64,000 nucleotides of DNA, from assembly GCF_900112685.1 (NCBI RefSeq), contig NZ_FOMS01000001.1:186001-250000 (forward strand), written 5' to 3'. The DNA is from Roseivivax sediminis (GTDB taxonomy: Bacteria > Pseudomonadota > Alphaproteobacteria > Rhodobacterales > Rhodobacteraceae). Position 1 is the first letter of the stretch. Each line of letters starts with the position of its first letter. The notes beneath the pieces are model-generated. The model worked only from the letters and a program-made list of their open reading frames with translations, had not been told where the DNA came from and did no database searches. Of this stretch, positions 27,105 through 35,584 are shown one piece after another. The position numbers and the translations under genes are program-made.

Positions 27105-27289
27105 CCCTTGATCGTGCCGGTGACAACGTGCTCGACGTCGAGCCCCTCGACCGTCACGACGGCCTTGGCGTTGTAGACCTTGCCCTCGGGACCGCCTGCC
27201 TCGCGCACCGCTTCCTCGATCGCCTGCTGGGAGGTGACCCCAAGCTGCTTGAGGAACTTGCGCATGGACATATTGAAGTCGTCGCTCAT
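27101..27289 (-). CDS. DUF6494 family small protein
   Basis: The 62-residue protein (MSDDFNMSMRKFLKQLGVTS...) is a small acidic alpha/beta protein of a family (DUF6494) often found before Mrp in alphaproteobacteria. 'MRKFLKQLGVTSQQAIEEAVREA' forms a helix, then 'AKAVVTVEGLDVEHVVTGTI' looks like two strands. There are no cysteines, so direct cluster binding is unlikely. The stop overlaps the Mrp GTG start. Confidence 0.8.
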   Translation of the reverse strand: MSDDFNMSMRKFLKQLGVTSQQAIEEAVREAGGPEGKVYNAKAVVTVEGLDVEHVVTGTIKG

Positions 27290-27383
27290 CTCGGCCCTCC
27301 TTCGGGTGCCAGTCTGTGAAGCATTGACGGGTGTAGGACACCCCCCATAGGCTTGCAAGTCACGACCGGGGAGGAGAGTTCCG

Positions 27384-28124
27384 ATGCGCCGGGCGATGAT
27401 CCTCGCGGCCGCGCTCTCTTGCGGGTCGGCCGGGGCACAGGAAGACAGCGACAGGCGCTTCCGGCTCGCGGTGCCCGAGGCCCTGGTCGACAGCGGACTG
27501 ATCGACTACCTCGCGCCGCGATTTTCGCTAAAGACGGCAACGCAGGTGGTGCGCGTGGCGCCGGGCGCGGCGGCCGACGCGCGCTTCGGCGCCGAGGGCG
27601 CGGTGGTGTTCGAGGGGCCCGAGCGGGCCTGGCATCTCGACACCGGCGACGATCCCGACGCGGCCGCCTTCGCGGACTGGCTGCGCTCGGACATCGGGCG
27701 GCGCACGGTAGAGAGCTACGAGGTCGCCGGCCGCACCCCGTTCTCGGCCGAGACGCGACCCGCGAAGGCCGAGACCGGCCCGGTGCCCGATGGGGATGCG
27801 TCCGAAGGTGCTACGCTCGCAAAGCTGCATTGCGGGCGCTGCCACGTGGTCGACGACGCGGACCGGATGGGCGCCATCGGCTCCACCCCGTCCTTCTCGG
27901 TCCTGCGGACCTTCCCGGACTGGGCGGAGCGGTTTGCCGCGTTCTACGCGCTCAACCCGCATCCCGCCTTTACGCAGATCGACGAGGTCACCGCACCCTT
28001 CGCCGCGCACCAGCCCTCCCCCATCGTGCCGCTGGAGATGACCCTGGACGAGCTCGACGACATCGTCGCCTATGTGGGCGCGATCCCGCCCGCCGACCTC
28101 GGAGCGCCGATCGAGGCGCGCTGA
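27384..28124 (+). CDS. Shortened tungstate/anion-binding-protein-like domain fused to cytochrome c
   Basis: The 246-residue periplasmic protein has a signal peptide ('MILAAALSCGSAGAQ'). A short region resembles the two ends of TupA-type substrate-binding proteins: 'DSGLIDYLAPRFSLKTATQVVRVAPG' near 35 and 'AAAFADWLRSDIGRRTVESYEVAGRTPF' near 100. The middle domain is missing. A cytochrome c domain follows with C-G-R-C-H at 150-154. About 90 residues stand in for a binding protein of normally some 250, so ligand binding is uncertain. It lies beside, and converges on, the formate dehydrogenase ferredoxin gene; formate dehydrogenases need W or Mo, which makes the resemblance suggestive. GGAGGAG precedes the ATG. 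Confidence 0.72.
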   Translation: MRRAMILAAALSCGSAGAQEDSDRRFRLAVPEALVDSGLIDYLAPRFSLKTATQVVRVAPGAAADARFGAEGAVVFEGPERAWHLDTGDDPDAAAFADWLRSDIGRRTVESYEVAGRTPFSAETRPAKAETGPVPDGDASEGATLAKLHCGRCHVVDDADRMGAIGSTPSFSVLRTFPDWAERFAAFYALNPHPAFTQIDEVTAPFAAHQPSPIVPLEMTLDELDDIVAYVGAIPPADLGAPIEAR

Positions 28125-28139
28125 GGCGCCGCGCCTCAG
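28121..28139. terminator. Palindrome containing both stop codons of a convergent pair
   Basis: CTGAGGCGC-C-GCGCCTCAG is a perfect 9-bp inverted repeat spanning both stop codons of the cytochrome fusion gene and the ferredoxin gene. A one-base centre limits RNA folding to an inner bulge. No T-tract. Confidence 0.45.
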
Positions 28140-30103
28140 TGGTCGCGACGCTTCGACGGGCCGGTGTCGAGGTAATCCTGCGTGGTGCGCGGGCGCGGCC
28201 GCTCGCCTGCGGCGAAGGGGTTGTTGCTGGCGTGGTACTGCGCCCGCACGCGGCAATCGTCGCACATGCGGATCATCCGGGCGGCGCCCTCGCTGGCGAA
28301 CATCTCATGCTTGCCGGCAAGCTGCGCCACGATCCTGTCGATGGTCGACTGCACCCCGAAGAGCGCGCCGCATTCGATGCAGGCCGCCGGCTCCTCCTCG
28401 TGCAGGACCTGCTGCGACAGCGCCTCGGGCGCGAGATTCATGCGCGGCTCCAGCGTGATCGCGTTCTCCGGGCAGGCCGAGGCGCAAATGCCGCATTGCA
28501 GGCAGGCATCCTCCTGGAACAGCAGCTGCGGCCGGTCCGGGTTGTCGCCAAGCGCCCCCGACGGGCAGAGCGACACGCAGGCCAGGCACAGCGTGCAGGC
28601 ATCCGTGTCGCACAGCACCGCGCCGTAGGGCGCGCCCTCGGGCAGGTTCACCACGCCGCCACCCGGTTGGAGCGTCTGCGCCGCGAGCCGCGCCACCTGC
28701 CGGCGGGTGCCGAGCGACAGCGACGGCTCCGCCACCGCCTCTGCCTTGTCGGCCTCGTAGAGCGCCTCTTCCAGCGCGTCGGGATCTGCAGAGTCGAGAA
28801 GGCGCACCTTCTCGGCCCCCGCCAGCGCGTTGGCGAGCGCCGCCTCGCCCTCGGGTGTCGGCCGTTCAGTCCGGGGCGAGAGCAGGATGTCGACGCCCGC
28901 GAAGCCGGCCGAGAGCGCGGCCAGCGCCTCTGCATGGCCAAAGGCGGCGATGGCATCCTCTTCGAACGGGATCACGTCCGCGGGCAGGCCGCGGCCGAAC
29001 CGCGCCGAGAGGCGGATCATCTCGCCGCCATGCGCGGCGTCGTGCACCAGCAGGCGCGGCGCCGACCCGCCCGCCTTGCGGAAGGTGCGCGCCAGCGTCT
29101 CGAGCCGCCGGAACACCGCCGAGGGCGGCGGCATGTCGTAGGTGATCGCGCCCGAGGGGCAGAGCGAAGCGCAGGCGCCGCAGCCGGCGCAGATCATCGG
29201 ATCCACGCGGACGTGGTCGCCGTCCGGCGCGATCGCCCCCGTGGGGCAGATGTCGAGGCACTTGGTACAGCCGGTCTGCCGCGCCCGCGAATGGGCGCAG
29301 AGCGCCGGTTCGGTGCGCAGGTAGAGCGGTTTCTCGAACGTGCCGATCATCTCGCGCGCGGCGGCGCAGGTCTCGGCCAGCGCGCCGGGGCGGCGCGGAT
29401 CGGCGCGCAGGTAGCCCTCGCGCTTCTCGGGGGCCGGAAAGAGCGCCGTGCCGCCCGTGACGTCAACGATCACGTCGCACTGGGAGCGCGCGCCGTCCTG
29501 TGCCTGCGAGAACCCGAAGGCGCCGCGCCCGCCCGGCACGAGTTCCTGGAAGGCGTCGATGCGCAGTTCGAACCCGCCGAGCGCGCCGGCGGCGCGGGCC
29601 AGCCGTCCGCGCACGATGTCGAAACGGCGGTCGGCCGGCGGATCCTCCGCGTCAGTCTGCAGCACCGTGACGGCGAGCGCATCGCAAAGCCGCGCGGCGG
29701 CCTCGAACGCCGCCTCGCCCGGCCCGACCACGAGGCAGGTGCCCTCCGACACGACGTCGAGCGTGCGCGGCGCCTGCTGCGCCACCAGCGCCTCTGCCGC
29801 AAGCGCGGCCTGTTTCGCGCCGGCGCCCGCGCCGTCCGCCGTCCAGCCCGCGCGGTCGCGCAGGTCGACGCGCGGCGGGGCGTCGATGCCGAGTTCCTCG
29901 GCCAGCATGTCGAAGAAGGCGCCCTCCTGCCCGCAGGCGACCAGCGCCTCGCCGTCGCCGATCTCGCGCGCGGCGGCCGCGGCCTCGGCCATGCACAGGG
30001 CGGTGTGCACTCGGGTGGCCTCCAGCCCCGTCGCCGCGGCGATCGCGGCAGGGTCGAGCGACTGGCTGCCGAGGCAGTCGCACAGAAGGATGCGTTTGGG
30101 CAT
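28136..30103 (-). CDS. Polyferredoxin of the formate dehydrogenase locus (four 4Fe-4S motifs)
   Basis: The 655-residue cytosolic iron-sulfur protein carries two pairs of ferredoxin motifs. The first pair is 'CTKCLDICPTGA' and 'CAGCGACASLCPSGA' near residues 285-330. The second pair is 'CTLCLACVSLCPSGA' and 'CLQCGICASACPENA' near 510-560. Other cysteines occur at the N-terminus ('LLCDCLGSQ') and at 'CIECGALFG' and 'MCDDCRVRAQYH', which may bind a metal. Such proteins accompany TAT-exported FDH genes in proteobacteria and are thought to help maturation or electron supply; the exact role is unproven. It is divergent from DUF3305, sharing a 174-base control region. GGGGGAGG precedes the start. 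Confidence 0.88.
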   Translation of the reverse strand: MPKRILLCDCLGSQSLDPAAIAAATGLEATRVHTALCMAEAAAAAREIGDGEALVACGQEGAFFDMLAEELGIDAPPRVDLRDRAGWTADGAGAGAKQAALAAEALVAQQAPRTLDVVSEGTCLVVGPGEAAFEAAARLCDALAVTVLQTDAEDPPADRRFDIVRGRLARAAGALGGFELRIDAFQELVPGGRGAFGFSQAQDGARSQCDVIVDVTGGTALFPAPEKREGYLRADPRRPGALAETCAAAREMIGTFEKPLYLRTEPALCAHSRARQTGCTKCLDICPTGAIAPDGDHVRVDPMICAGCGACASLCPSGAITYDMPPPSAVFRRLETLARTFRKAGGSAPRLLVHDAAHGGEMIRLSARFGRGLPADVIPFEEDAIAAFGHAEALAALSAGFAGVDILLSPRTERPTPEGEAALANALAGAEKVRLLDSADPDALEEALYEADKAEAVAEPSLSLGTRRQVARLAAQTLQPGGGVVNLPEGAPYGAVLCDTDACTLCLACVSLCPSGALGDNPDRPQLLFQEDACLQCGICASACPENAITLEPRMNLAPEALSQQVLHEEEPAACIECGALFGVQSTIDRIVAQLAGKHEMFASEGAARMIRMCDDCRVRAQYHASNNPFAAGERPRPRTTQDYLDTGPSKRRDH

Positions 30104-30277
30104 GTGGAGCCTCCCCCGGGGATGCGTCGCAGAGCCCGGCCGGGCGGCCGGCACGTCGCGAAGACCCGGTTCACGATATACGGAATTGCTCGCAGATTCG
30201 TAGCGGCTGCGCTTGCCTGCCGCAAGGTGCGCTCGCTAAGGTGATCAAATATCAGGAACCGGCTTGCGGAGGACACC

Positions 30278-30862
30278 TTGCCCGACACAGTTCGCGCCGC
30301 GGACACCCGCCGCAGCACCTCCATGCCGGTCGGCGTTGTGGTCCGACGCCAGCCCGGCGTGACCCGGTGGGCGGCGTGGTCCTGGCGGCCGGTCGCGATC
30401 CTTCCGGGCGCGGAGGCGGCCGACTGGCAGATCCTGCGCGAGGACGGCGAAGCGACGGAGTATCACGCCGCGACCGTTCCCCTGACGCTCTACCGCGGAG
30501 AGACGGAGGCCTATCGCGTCGCGCTCTCGGATACCAAGCCGTGCGTCTACGTCATCCTGCGCGCGGCGGCGCGGGGCGCCACGATGCCGTGGTCGGTGCA
30601 TCTCGTCACCGCCTCCCCGCACGAGGCCGCGCTGTTCGAGACGAGCGGCGAGGAAATCGTCGAGAAGGTGCCGATGCCGCAGGGTGTCGCCGCCTGGGTC
30701 GGCACCTGGGTCGCCTCCCACCACGTCGAGGAGCCGTTCGTGAAGCGCCAGCGCACCGGTTGGACGGAGCGCCGGCAAGACGGCATCGGCGATCCGCGCA
30801 TCGCGCAGGCCAGCGACGTCTACCGCGCGCCGACCGGGCCGCGCGGAGAGGGGGGCACATGA
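30278..30862 (+). CDS. DUF3305 protein of the formate dehydrogenase locus
   Basis: The 194-residue protein has the DUF3305 core 'MPVGVVVRRQPGVTRWAAWSWRPVAILPG', 'LYRGETEAYRVALSDTKPCVYVILR' and 'LVTASPHEAALF'. This family occurs almost only beside formate dehydrogenase genes and is presumed to be an assembly factor; no activity is known. The start is TTG at 30278, seven bases after GGAGGA; no ATG fits. ATGA overlap with DUF3306. Confidence 0.88.
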   Translation: MPDTVRAADTRRSTSMPVGVVVRRQPGVTRWAAWSWRPVAILPGAEAADWQILREDGEATEYHAATVPLTLYRGETEAYRVALSDTKPCVYVILRAAARGATMPWSVHLVTASPHEAALFETSGEEIVEKVPMPQGVAAWVGTWVASHHVEEPFVKRQRTGWTERRQDGIGDPRIAQASDVYRAPTGPRGEGGT

Positions 30863-31503
30863 AGGGCAATTTCTGGTCCCGCCGCCGCGCCGCCGTCGCC
30901 GCCGAAGAGGCCGCCGAGGCCCGCGCCGAGGAGGATCGCGCCACCGAGGCGCGCGCCGAGGCGGTCGCCGAGAAGACCGACGAGGAGATCCTGGCCGAGT
31001 TCGGCCTGCCGGACCCGGACGACCTGCGCCCCGGGGACCGCGTCGTCGGCTTCATGCGCCGCGAGATCCCCGAACGGCTGCGCCGCCGGGCGCTGCGCAA
31101 GCTCTGGGGTTCGAACCCGGTGCTGGCCTGCGTCGACGGGCTGAACGACTACGACGACGACTACACCAACGCCGTCACCGACGCCCCGGGGGTGAAGACC
31201 GCCTACCAGGTCGGGCGCGGCCTGCGCGCCCATGTGGAGGCGCTCGCGAAGGACGCCGGGCCCGCCGATCCGCAGCCGGGTCAGAGTGTCGCGGAGGGCG
31301 ACGATTTACCGGAAGAAATACCGGACACGGAAGAACTCGCAGAGGAATGCAGCGATACACAAGAGGCCAGCCATGCCGCGCCTGCATCTACGACCAAAGT
31401 GGCAGTAGGTTCGGAAGGCTCTGAGGGGACACAACAATATGACGAGGCGCGGCCCCTGCCCCCAAGGCGCATGCGGTTCCGCTTCGATCAGGGGATGGAA
31501 TGA
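30859..31503 (+). CDS. DUF3306 protein of the formate dehydrogenase locus
   Basis: The 214-residue protein starts MKGNFWSRRRAAVAAEE, followed by a Glu/Ala-rich coiled-coil-like stretch (about residues 12-45). The DUF3306 core 'DLRPGDRVVGFMRREIPERLRRRALRKLWGSNPVLACVDGLNDYDDDY' follows, then an acidic, disordered C-terminal third. It is the partner of DUF3305 in FDH loci. Overlaps of four bases join it to DUF3305 before and the TorD-like gene after. The 31310-31440 stretch is lower in GC than its surroundings. Confidence 0.88.
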   Translation: MKGNFWSRRRAAVAAEEAAEARAEEDRATEARAEAVAEKTDEEILAEFGLPDPDDLRPGDRVVGFMRREIPERLRRRALRKLWGSNPVLACVDGLNDYDDDYTNAVTDAPGVKTAYQVGRGLRAHVEALAKDAGPADPQPGQSVAEGDDLPEEIPDTEELAEECSDTQEASHAAPASTTKVAVGSEGSEGTQQYDEARPLPPRRMRFRFDQGME

Positions 31504-32111
31504 CACACGCCGCCACACACCACGAGGTGAGCGCCGAGGACAGGCTTCGCGCCGACCTCTACAATTACCTGGGCCTGATGCTCGCGCGTCCGCCCGAGGC
31601 ATCGCTTCTGGACCAGACCGCCACGCTCGAGGGGGACGACGACACCGATCTCGGCCGCGCCATCGCGGCACTTGCGGCGCGGGCGGCCGAGACTGACGAG
31701 ATATCGGCGCGGCGCGAGTTCAACGCGCTCTTCATCGGCCTCGGCCGGGGGGAGCTTCTGCCCTACGCGAGCTATTACCTCACCGGGTTTCTGAACGAGA
31801 AGCCGCTGGCGACGCTGCGCCGCGACATGCGCGCCCGCGCCATCGCCCGCGCGCCCAACGTGTTCGAACCCGAGGACAACATCGCCACGCTGCTGGAGGT
31901 GATGGGCGGGTTGATCGTCGGCCGCTTCGGCGTGCCGGCCTCGCTCGACGATCAGCGCACCTTCTTCAACCGGCACGTGGCCCCCTGGGCGGGCCACTTC
32001 TTCGCCGATCTCGAAAAGGCCAAGGGCGCCGACCTCTACGCACCGCTCGGCACCGCCGGCCGCGCCTTTGTCGAGATCGAGCGCGAGGCATTCCGACTGA
32101 CGCCCGGCTAA
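31500..32111 (+). CDS. TorD/DmsD-type molybdoenzyme chaperone
   Basis: The 203-residue protein is helical, with the family motifs 'LYNYLGLMLARPPEASLL', 'RREFNALFIGLGRGELLPYASYYLTGFLNEKPL' and 'EPEDNIATLLEVMGGLI'. TorD/DmsD-like chaperones bind the TAT signal of their molybdo- or tungstoenzyme and hold it until the cofactor is inserted. Its client here should be the FDH alpha subunit encoded 420 bases downstream. It overlaps DUF3306 by four bases. Confidence 0.92.
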   Translation: MTHAATHHEVSAEDRLRADLYNYLGLMLARPPEASLLDQTATLEGDDDTDLGRAIAALAARAAETDEISARREFNALFIGLGRGELLPYASYYLTGFLNEKPLATLRRDMRARAIARAPNVFEPEDNIATLLEVMGGLIVGRFGVPASLDDQRTFFNRHVAPWAGHFFADLEKAKGADLYAPLGTAGRAFVEIEREAFRLTPG

Positions 32112-32236
32112 GCCCGGCACGTGCGGGCCGGTCGGCCCGCGAAGACGACCTGCGGCAGGGCCGCCGCGGGACACGCAGCCACCCCGGAGACCGCGCCAGA
32201 GGCGCCCCGGGCAAGCGACGAAAGGGAGGATGACCC

Positions 32237-32428
32237 ATGTCCGACACCGACAAGGCCGATACCGGCCGCCGCAGCTTCCTCAAACTTGCCGGCACCGCCG
32301 CGCCTGCGGCGCTCGCCGCCGCCGCCGTGTCGGGCACCGAGACCGAGGCCGCCGAAGCAGCCGGGCCGCACAAGGGCCTCGCCGATACCGCGCATACCCG
32401 CGCCTATTACGACACCGCCCGCTTCTGA
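32237..32428 (+). CDS. Formate dehydrogenase region TAT-signal small protein
   Basis: The 63-residue protein has a twin-arginine signal 'RRSFLKLAGTAAPAALAAAAV' and a short C-terminal 'HTRAYYDTARF'. It matches the small 'formate dehydrogenase region TAT target' family, whose role is unknown; the tail is too short for an enzyme. A GGAGG sits upstream of the ATG. It lies between the chaperone and FDH alpha in the operon. Confidence 0.9.
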   Translation: MSDTDKADTGRRSFLKLAGTAAPAALAAAAVSGTETEAAEAAGPHKGLADTAHTRAYYDTARF

Positions 32429-32530
32429 GCGGCGGCGCCGCACCCCGATAAGGGCCAGGGGCGCGCGCCGCCCCGGCAGCCAAGCCCCCGCCGCCACCGG
32501 CGTCCGCAGGGGTCAGCCATGGAGGGAACC

Positions 32531-35500
32531 ATGCTTCGCAAGAAATCCAACGGTGTCGCCCGTCGCACCCGGCCCGCGGGCCTTCTGTCCGAGGTGGCCG
32601 GCAGCGCCGTCGACCGCCGCGCCTTCCTGCGCGGCTCCGGCCTTGCCGTCGGCGGGCTTGCCGCCATCGCCGCCACGGGCGGATCGGTGACGAAGGCCAC
32701 CGCCCAGACCGCCGCGCAGGGCGCGGTCGAGACGGTCAAATCGGTCTGCACCCACTGCTCCGTCGGCTGCACGGTCATCGCAGAGGTGCAGGACGGCGTG
32801 TGGACCGGCCAGGAGCCCGGCTGGGACAGCCCGTTCAACCTCGGTGCCCATTGCGCCAAGGGCGCGTCGGTGCGCGAGCACACGCACGGGGAGCGGCGCC
32901 TCAAGTACCCGATGAAGAAGGAAGGCGGCGAGTGGGTCCGCATCTCCTGGGAGCAGGCGATCGACGAGATCGGCGACCGGATGATGTCGATCCGCGAGGA
33001 AAGCGGCCCGGATTCGGTCTACTGGCTCGGCTCCGCGAAGCACAACAACGAACAGGCGTATCTCTTCCGCAAGTTCGCCGCCTACTGGGGCACCAACAAC
33101 GTCGACCACCAGGCGCGGATCTGCCATTCGACCACTGTTGCGGGCGTTGCGAACACATGGGGCTACGGCGCCATGACGAACTCCTACAACGACATCCACA
33201 ATTCCCGCGCGATCTTCGTGATCGGCGGCAACCCGGCCGAGGCGCACCCGGTGTCGCTGCTGCACCTTCTCAAGGCGAAGGAGCAGAACAACGCGCCGCT
33301 GATCGTGTGCGACCCGCGTTTCACGCGTACCGCCGCACATGCGGACGAATACGTGCGCTTCCGCCCGGGCACGGACGTGGCGCTCGTCTGGGGCATCCTG
33401 TGGCACATCTTCGAGAATGGCTGGGAGGACCAGGAGTTCATCCGCACCCGCGTCTGGGGCATGGACGAGATCCGCGAAGAGGTCGCCCGCTGGACCCCCG
33501 AAGAGGTCGAGCGCGTGACCGGCACGCCCGGATCGCAGCTTGAGCGGGTGGCGCGCACGCTGGCCAACAACCGCCCCGGCACGGTGATCTGGTGCATGGG
33601 CGGCACCCAGCACACCAACGGCAACAACAACACCCGCGCCTACTGCATCCTGCAGCTCGCGCTCGGCAACATGGGCGCCGCGGGCGGCGGCACCAACATC
33701 TTCCGCGGCCACGACAACGTGCAGGGCGCGACCGACCTTGGCGTTCTGGCCGACACGCTGCCGGGCTATTACGGTCTGTCGGAAGGCGCCTATTCGCACT
33801 GGGCGCGCGTCTGGGAAGAGGATCTCGACTGGCTCAAGGGCCGCTTCAGCCAGGAGACCGCCTCGGACGGCGGCAAAGACAACGTGCCGATGATGAACGT
33901 CACCGGCATCCCGGTGTCGCGCTGGATCGACGGCGTGCTGGAGGACGCGGAGAACATCGCGCAGCCCAACAAGACCCGCGCGATGGTGTTCTGGGGTCAT
34001 GCGCCGAACTCGCAGACCCGCCTGCCCGAGATGAAGACGGCGATGGAGGCGCTCGACCTGCTGGTCGTGGTGGACCCCTACCCGACCGTGACGGCGGTGA
34101 TGCAGGACCGCACCGACGGGCTCTACCTTCTGCCCGCCGCGACGCAGTTCGAGACCTACGGCTCCGTGACCGCGTCGAACCGGTCGCTGCAATGGCGCGA
34201 GAAGGTCGTCGACCCGATCTTCGAATCGAAGACCGACCACACGATCATGAAGCTCTTCGCCGACAAGTTCGGCTTCACCGACCGGCTCTTCCGGAACATC
34301 GAGGTGAACGGCGACGAGCCGCTGATCGAGGACATCACCCGCGAGTTCAACCGCGGCATGTGGACCATCGGCTATACCGGCCAGTCGCCGGAGCGGATGC
34401 GCACGCACATGCAGAACCAGCACACCTTCGACCGCACCACGCTCAAGGCCATGGGCGGTCCGGCGGACGGCGATTATTACGGCCTGCCGTGGCCGAGCTG
34501 GGGCACCCCCGAGATGAACCATCCCGGCTCTCCGAACCTTTACGACATCTCCAAGCCGGTGTCGGACGGCGGCATGGGCTTCCGCGCCCGCTTCGGCGTG
34601 GAGCGTGACGGCGACAACCTTCTGGCCGAAGGTGTCGCGCCGGTCGGCTCGGAGATCGAGGACGGCTATCCCGAGTTCACCATGCAGATGCTCGTCGATC
34701 TCGGATGGGACGGCGACCTCACCGACGAAGAGCGCGGCGTGATCGAGCGGATTGCCGGCTACGAGGGCGAACGCCCAGACGGATCGAGCCAGTCCGGTCA
34801 GCCGAACGACCAGCAGAACGCATCGAACAATTCGTCCAACAGCGACGACGTGGGCGAGCAGTCGCAATCCGGCCCGGTGCAGTCCGACTACAACAACGCC
34901 GTCGGCGGCGTGAACTGGAAGACCGACCTTTCGGGCGGCATCCAGCGGGTCGCCATCGCCCATGGCTGCGCGCCCTACGGCAACGCCAAGGCCCGCGCCG
35001 TGGTCTGGACCTTCCCCGACCCGGTGCCGATCCACCGCGAGCCGCTCTACACGCCGCGCTACGATCTCGTGGCCGACTACCCGACCTACGAGGACAAGAA
35101 GTTCTGGCGCCTGCCGACCATGTACCGCTCGATCCAGGAGACGGATTTCAGCGGCGACTACCCGATCACGCTGACCTCCGGCCGGCTGGTCGAGTACGAG
35201 GGCGGCGGCGACGAGACGCGGTCGAACCCGTGGCTCGCCGAGCTGCAGCAGGACATGTTCGTGGAGATCAACACCCGCGACGCCAACAACCTCGGCATCC
35301 GCGACGGGTCGATGGTCTGGGTCGAGGGCCCCGAGGGCGGGCGCGTGCGCGTCATGGCCATGGTCACCGAGCGCGTGGGCGAAGGCGTGGCCTTCATGCC
35401 CTTCCACTTCGGCGGCTTCTGGCAGGGCGAGGATCTGCGATCCAAGTACCCGGAAGGTGCCGATCCCTATGTCCTGGGCGAGAGCTGCAACACAGCGCAG

Positions 35501-35572
35501 ACCTACGGTTACGACAGCGTCACCCAGATGCAGGAAACCAAGGCCACCCTCTGCAAGATCGTGGCAGCGTAA
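32531..35572 (+). CDS. fdhA: Formate dehydrogenase alpha (catalytic) subunit, Cys form
   Basis: The 1013-residue periplasmic subunit oxidises formate to CO2 at a bis-MGD Mo or W centre. It has a TAT signal ('DRRAFLRGSGLAVGG', Arg29-Arg30). A 4Fe-4S motif follows ('VCTHCSVGCT', with the last Cys in 'GAHCAKGASVREH'), and the metal ligand is Cys198 in 'RICHSTTVAG', where some FDHs have selenocysteine. 'NPAEAHPVSLLHLLKAKE' is the MGD region. A Ser/Asn/Gln-rich linker of about 45 residues interrupts the fold near residues 746-793. GGAGGG precedes the ATG at 32531. Confidence 0.95.
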   Translation: MLRKKSNGVARRTRPAGLLSEVAGSAVDRRAFLRGSGLAVGGLAAIAATGGSVTKATAQTAAQGAVETVKSVCTHCSVGCTVIAEVQDGVWTGQEPGWDSPFNLGAHCAKGASVREHTHGERRLKYPMKKEGGEWVRISWEQAIDEIGDRMMSIREESGPDSVYWLGSAKHNNEQAYLFRKFAAYWGTNNVDHQARICHSTTVAGVANTWGYGAMTNSYNDIHNSRAIFVIGGNPAEAHPVSLLHLLKAKEQNNAPLIVCDPRFTRTAAHADEYVRFRPGTDVALVWGILWHIFENGWEDQEFIRTRVWGMDEIREEVARWTPEEVERVTGTPGSQLERVARTLANNRPGTVIWCMGGTQHTNGNNNTRAYCILQLALGNMGAAGGGTNIFRGHDNVQGATDLGVLADTLPGYYGLSEGAYSHWARVWEEDLDWLKGRFSQETASDGGKDNVPMMNVTGIPVSRWIDGVLEDAENIAQPNKTRAMVFWGHAPNSQTRLPEMKTAMEALDLLVVVDPYPTVTAVMQDRTDGLYLLPAATQFETYGSVTASNRSLQWREKVVDPIFESKTDHTIMKLFADKFGFTDRLFRNIEVNGDEPLIEDITREFNRGMWTIGYTGQSPERMRTHMQNQHTFDRTTLKAMGGPADGDYYGLPWPSWGTPEMNHPGSPNLYDISKPVSDGGMGFRARFGVERDGDNLLAEGVAPVGSEIEDGYPEFTMQMLVDLGWDGDLTDEERGVIERIAGYEGERPDGSSQSGQPNDQQNASNNSSNSDDVGEQSQSGPVQSDYNNAVGGVNWKTDLSGGIQRVAIAHGCAPYGNAKARAVVWTFPDPVPIHREPLYTPRYDLVADYPTYEDKKFWRLPTMYRSIQETDFSGDYPITLTSGRLVEYEGGGDETRSNPWLAELQQDMFVEINTRDANNLGIRDGSMVWVEGPEGGRVRVMAMVTERVGEGVAFMPFHFGGFWQGEDLRSKYPEGADPYVLGESCNTAQTYGYDSVTQMQETKATLCKIVAA

Positions 35573-35584
35573 GGAGTTAGATCA

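Noticed and set aside
27353-30244. 963-residue open frame opposite the ferredoxin gene
   Set aside because: It crosses the stop region of a real gene and is antisense to four ferredoxin motifs.
31310-31440. Lower-GC stretch in DUF3306 as a sign of inserted DNA
   Set aside because: It is short, in frame and encodes the family's variable acidic tail; no repeats or mobile genes flank it.
33119-33124. Selenocysteine at the formate dehydrogenase active site
   Set aside because: The codon is TGC (Cys198), not TGA, so no SECIS element is needed.
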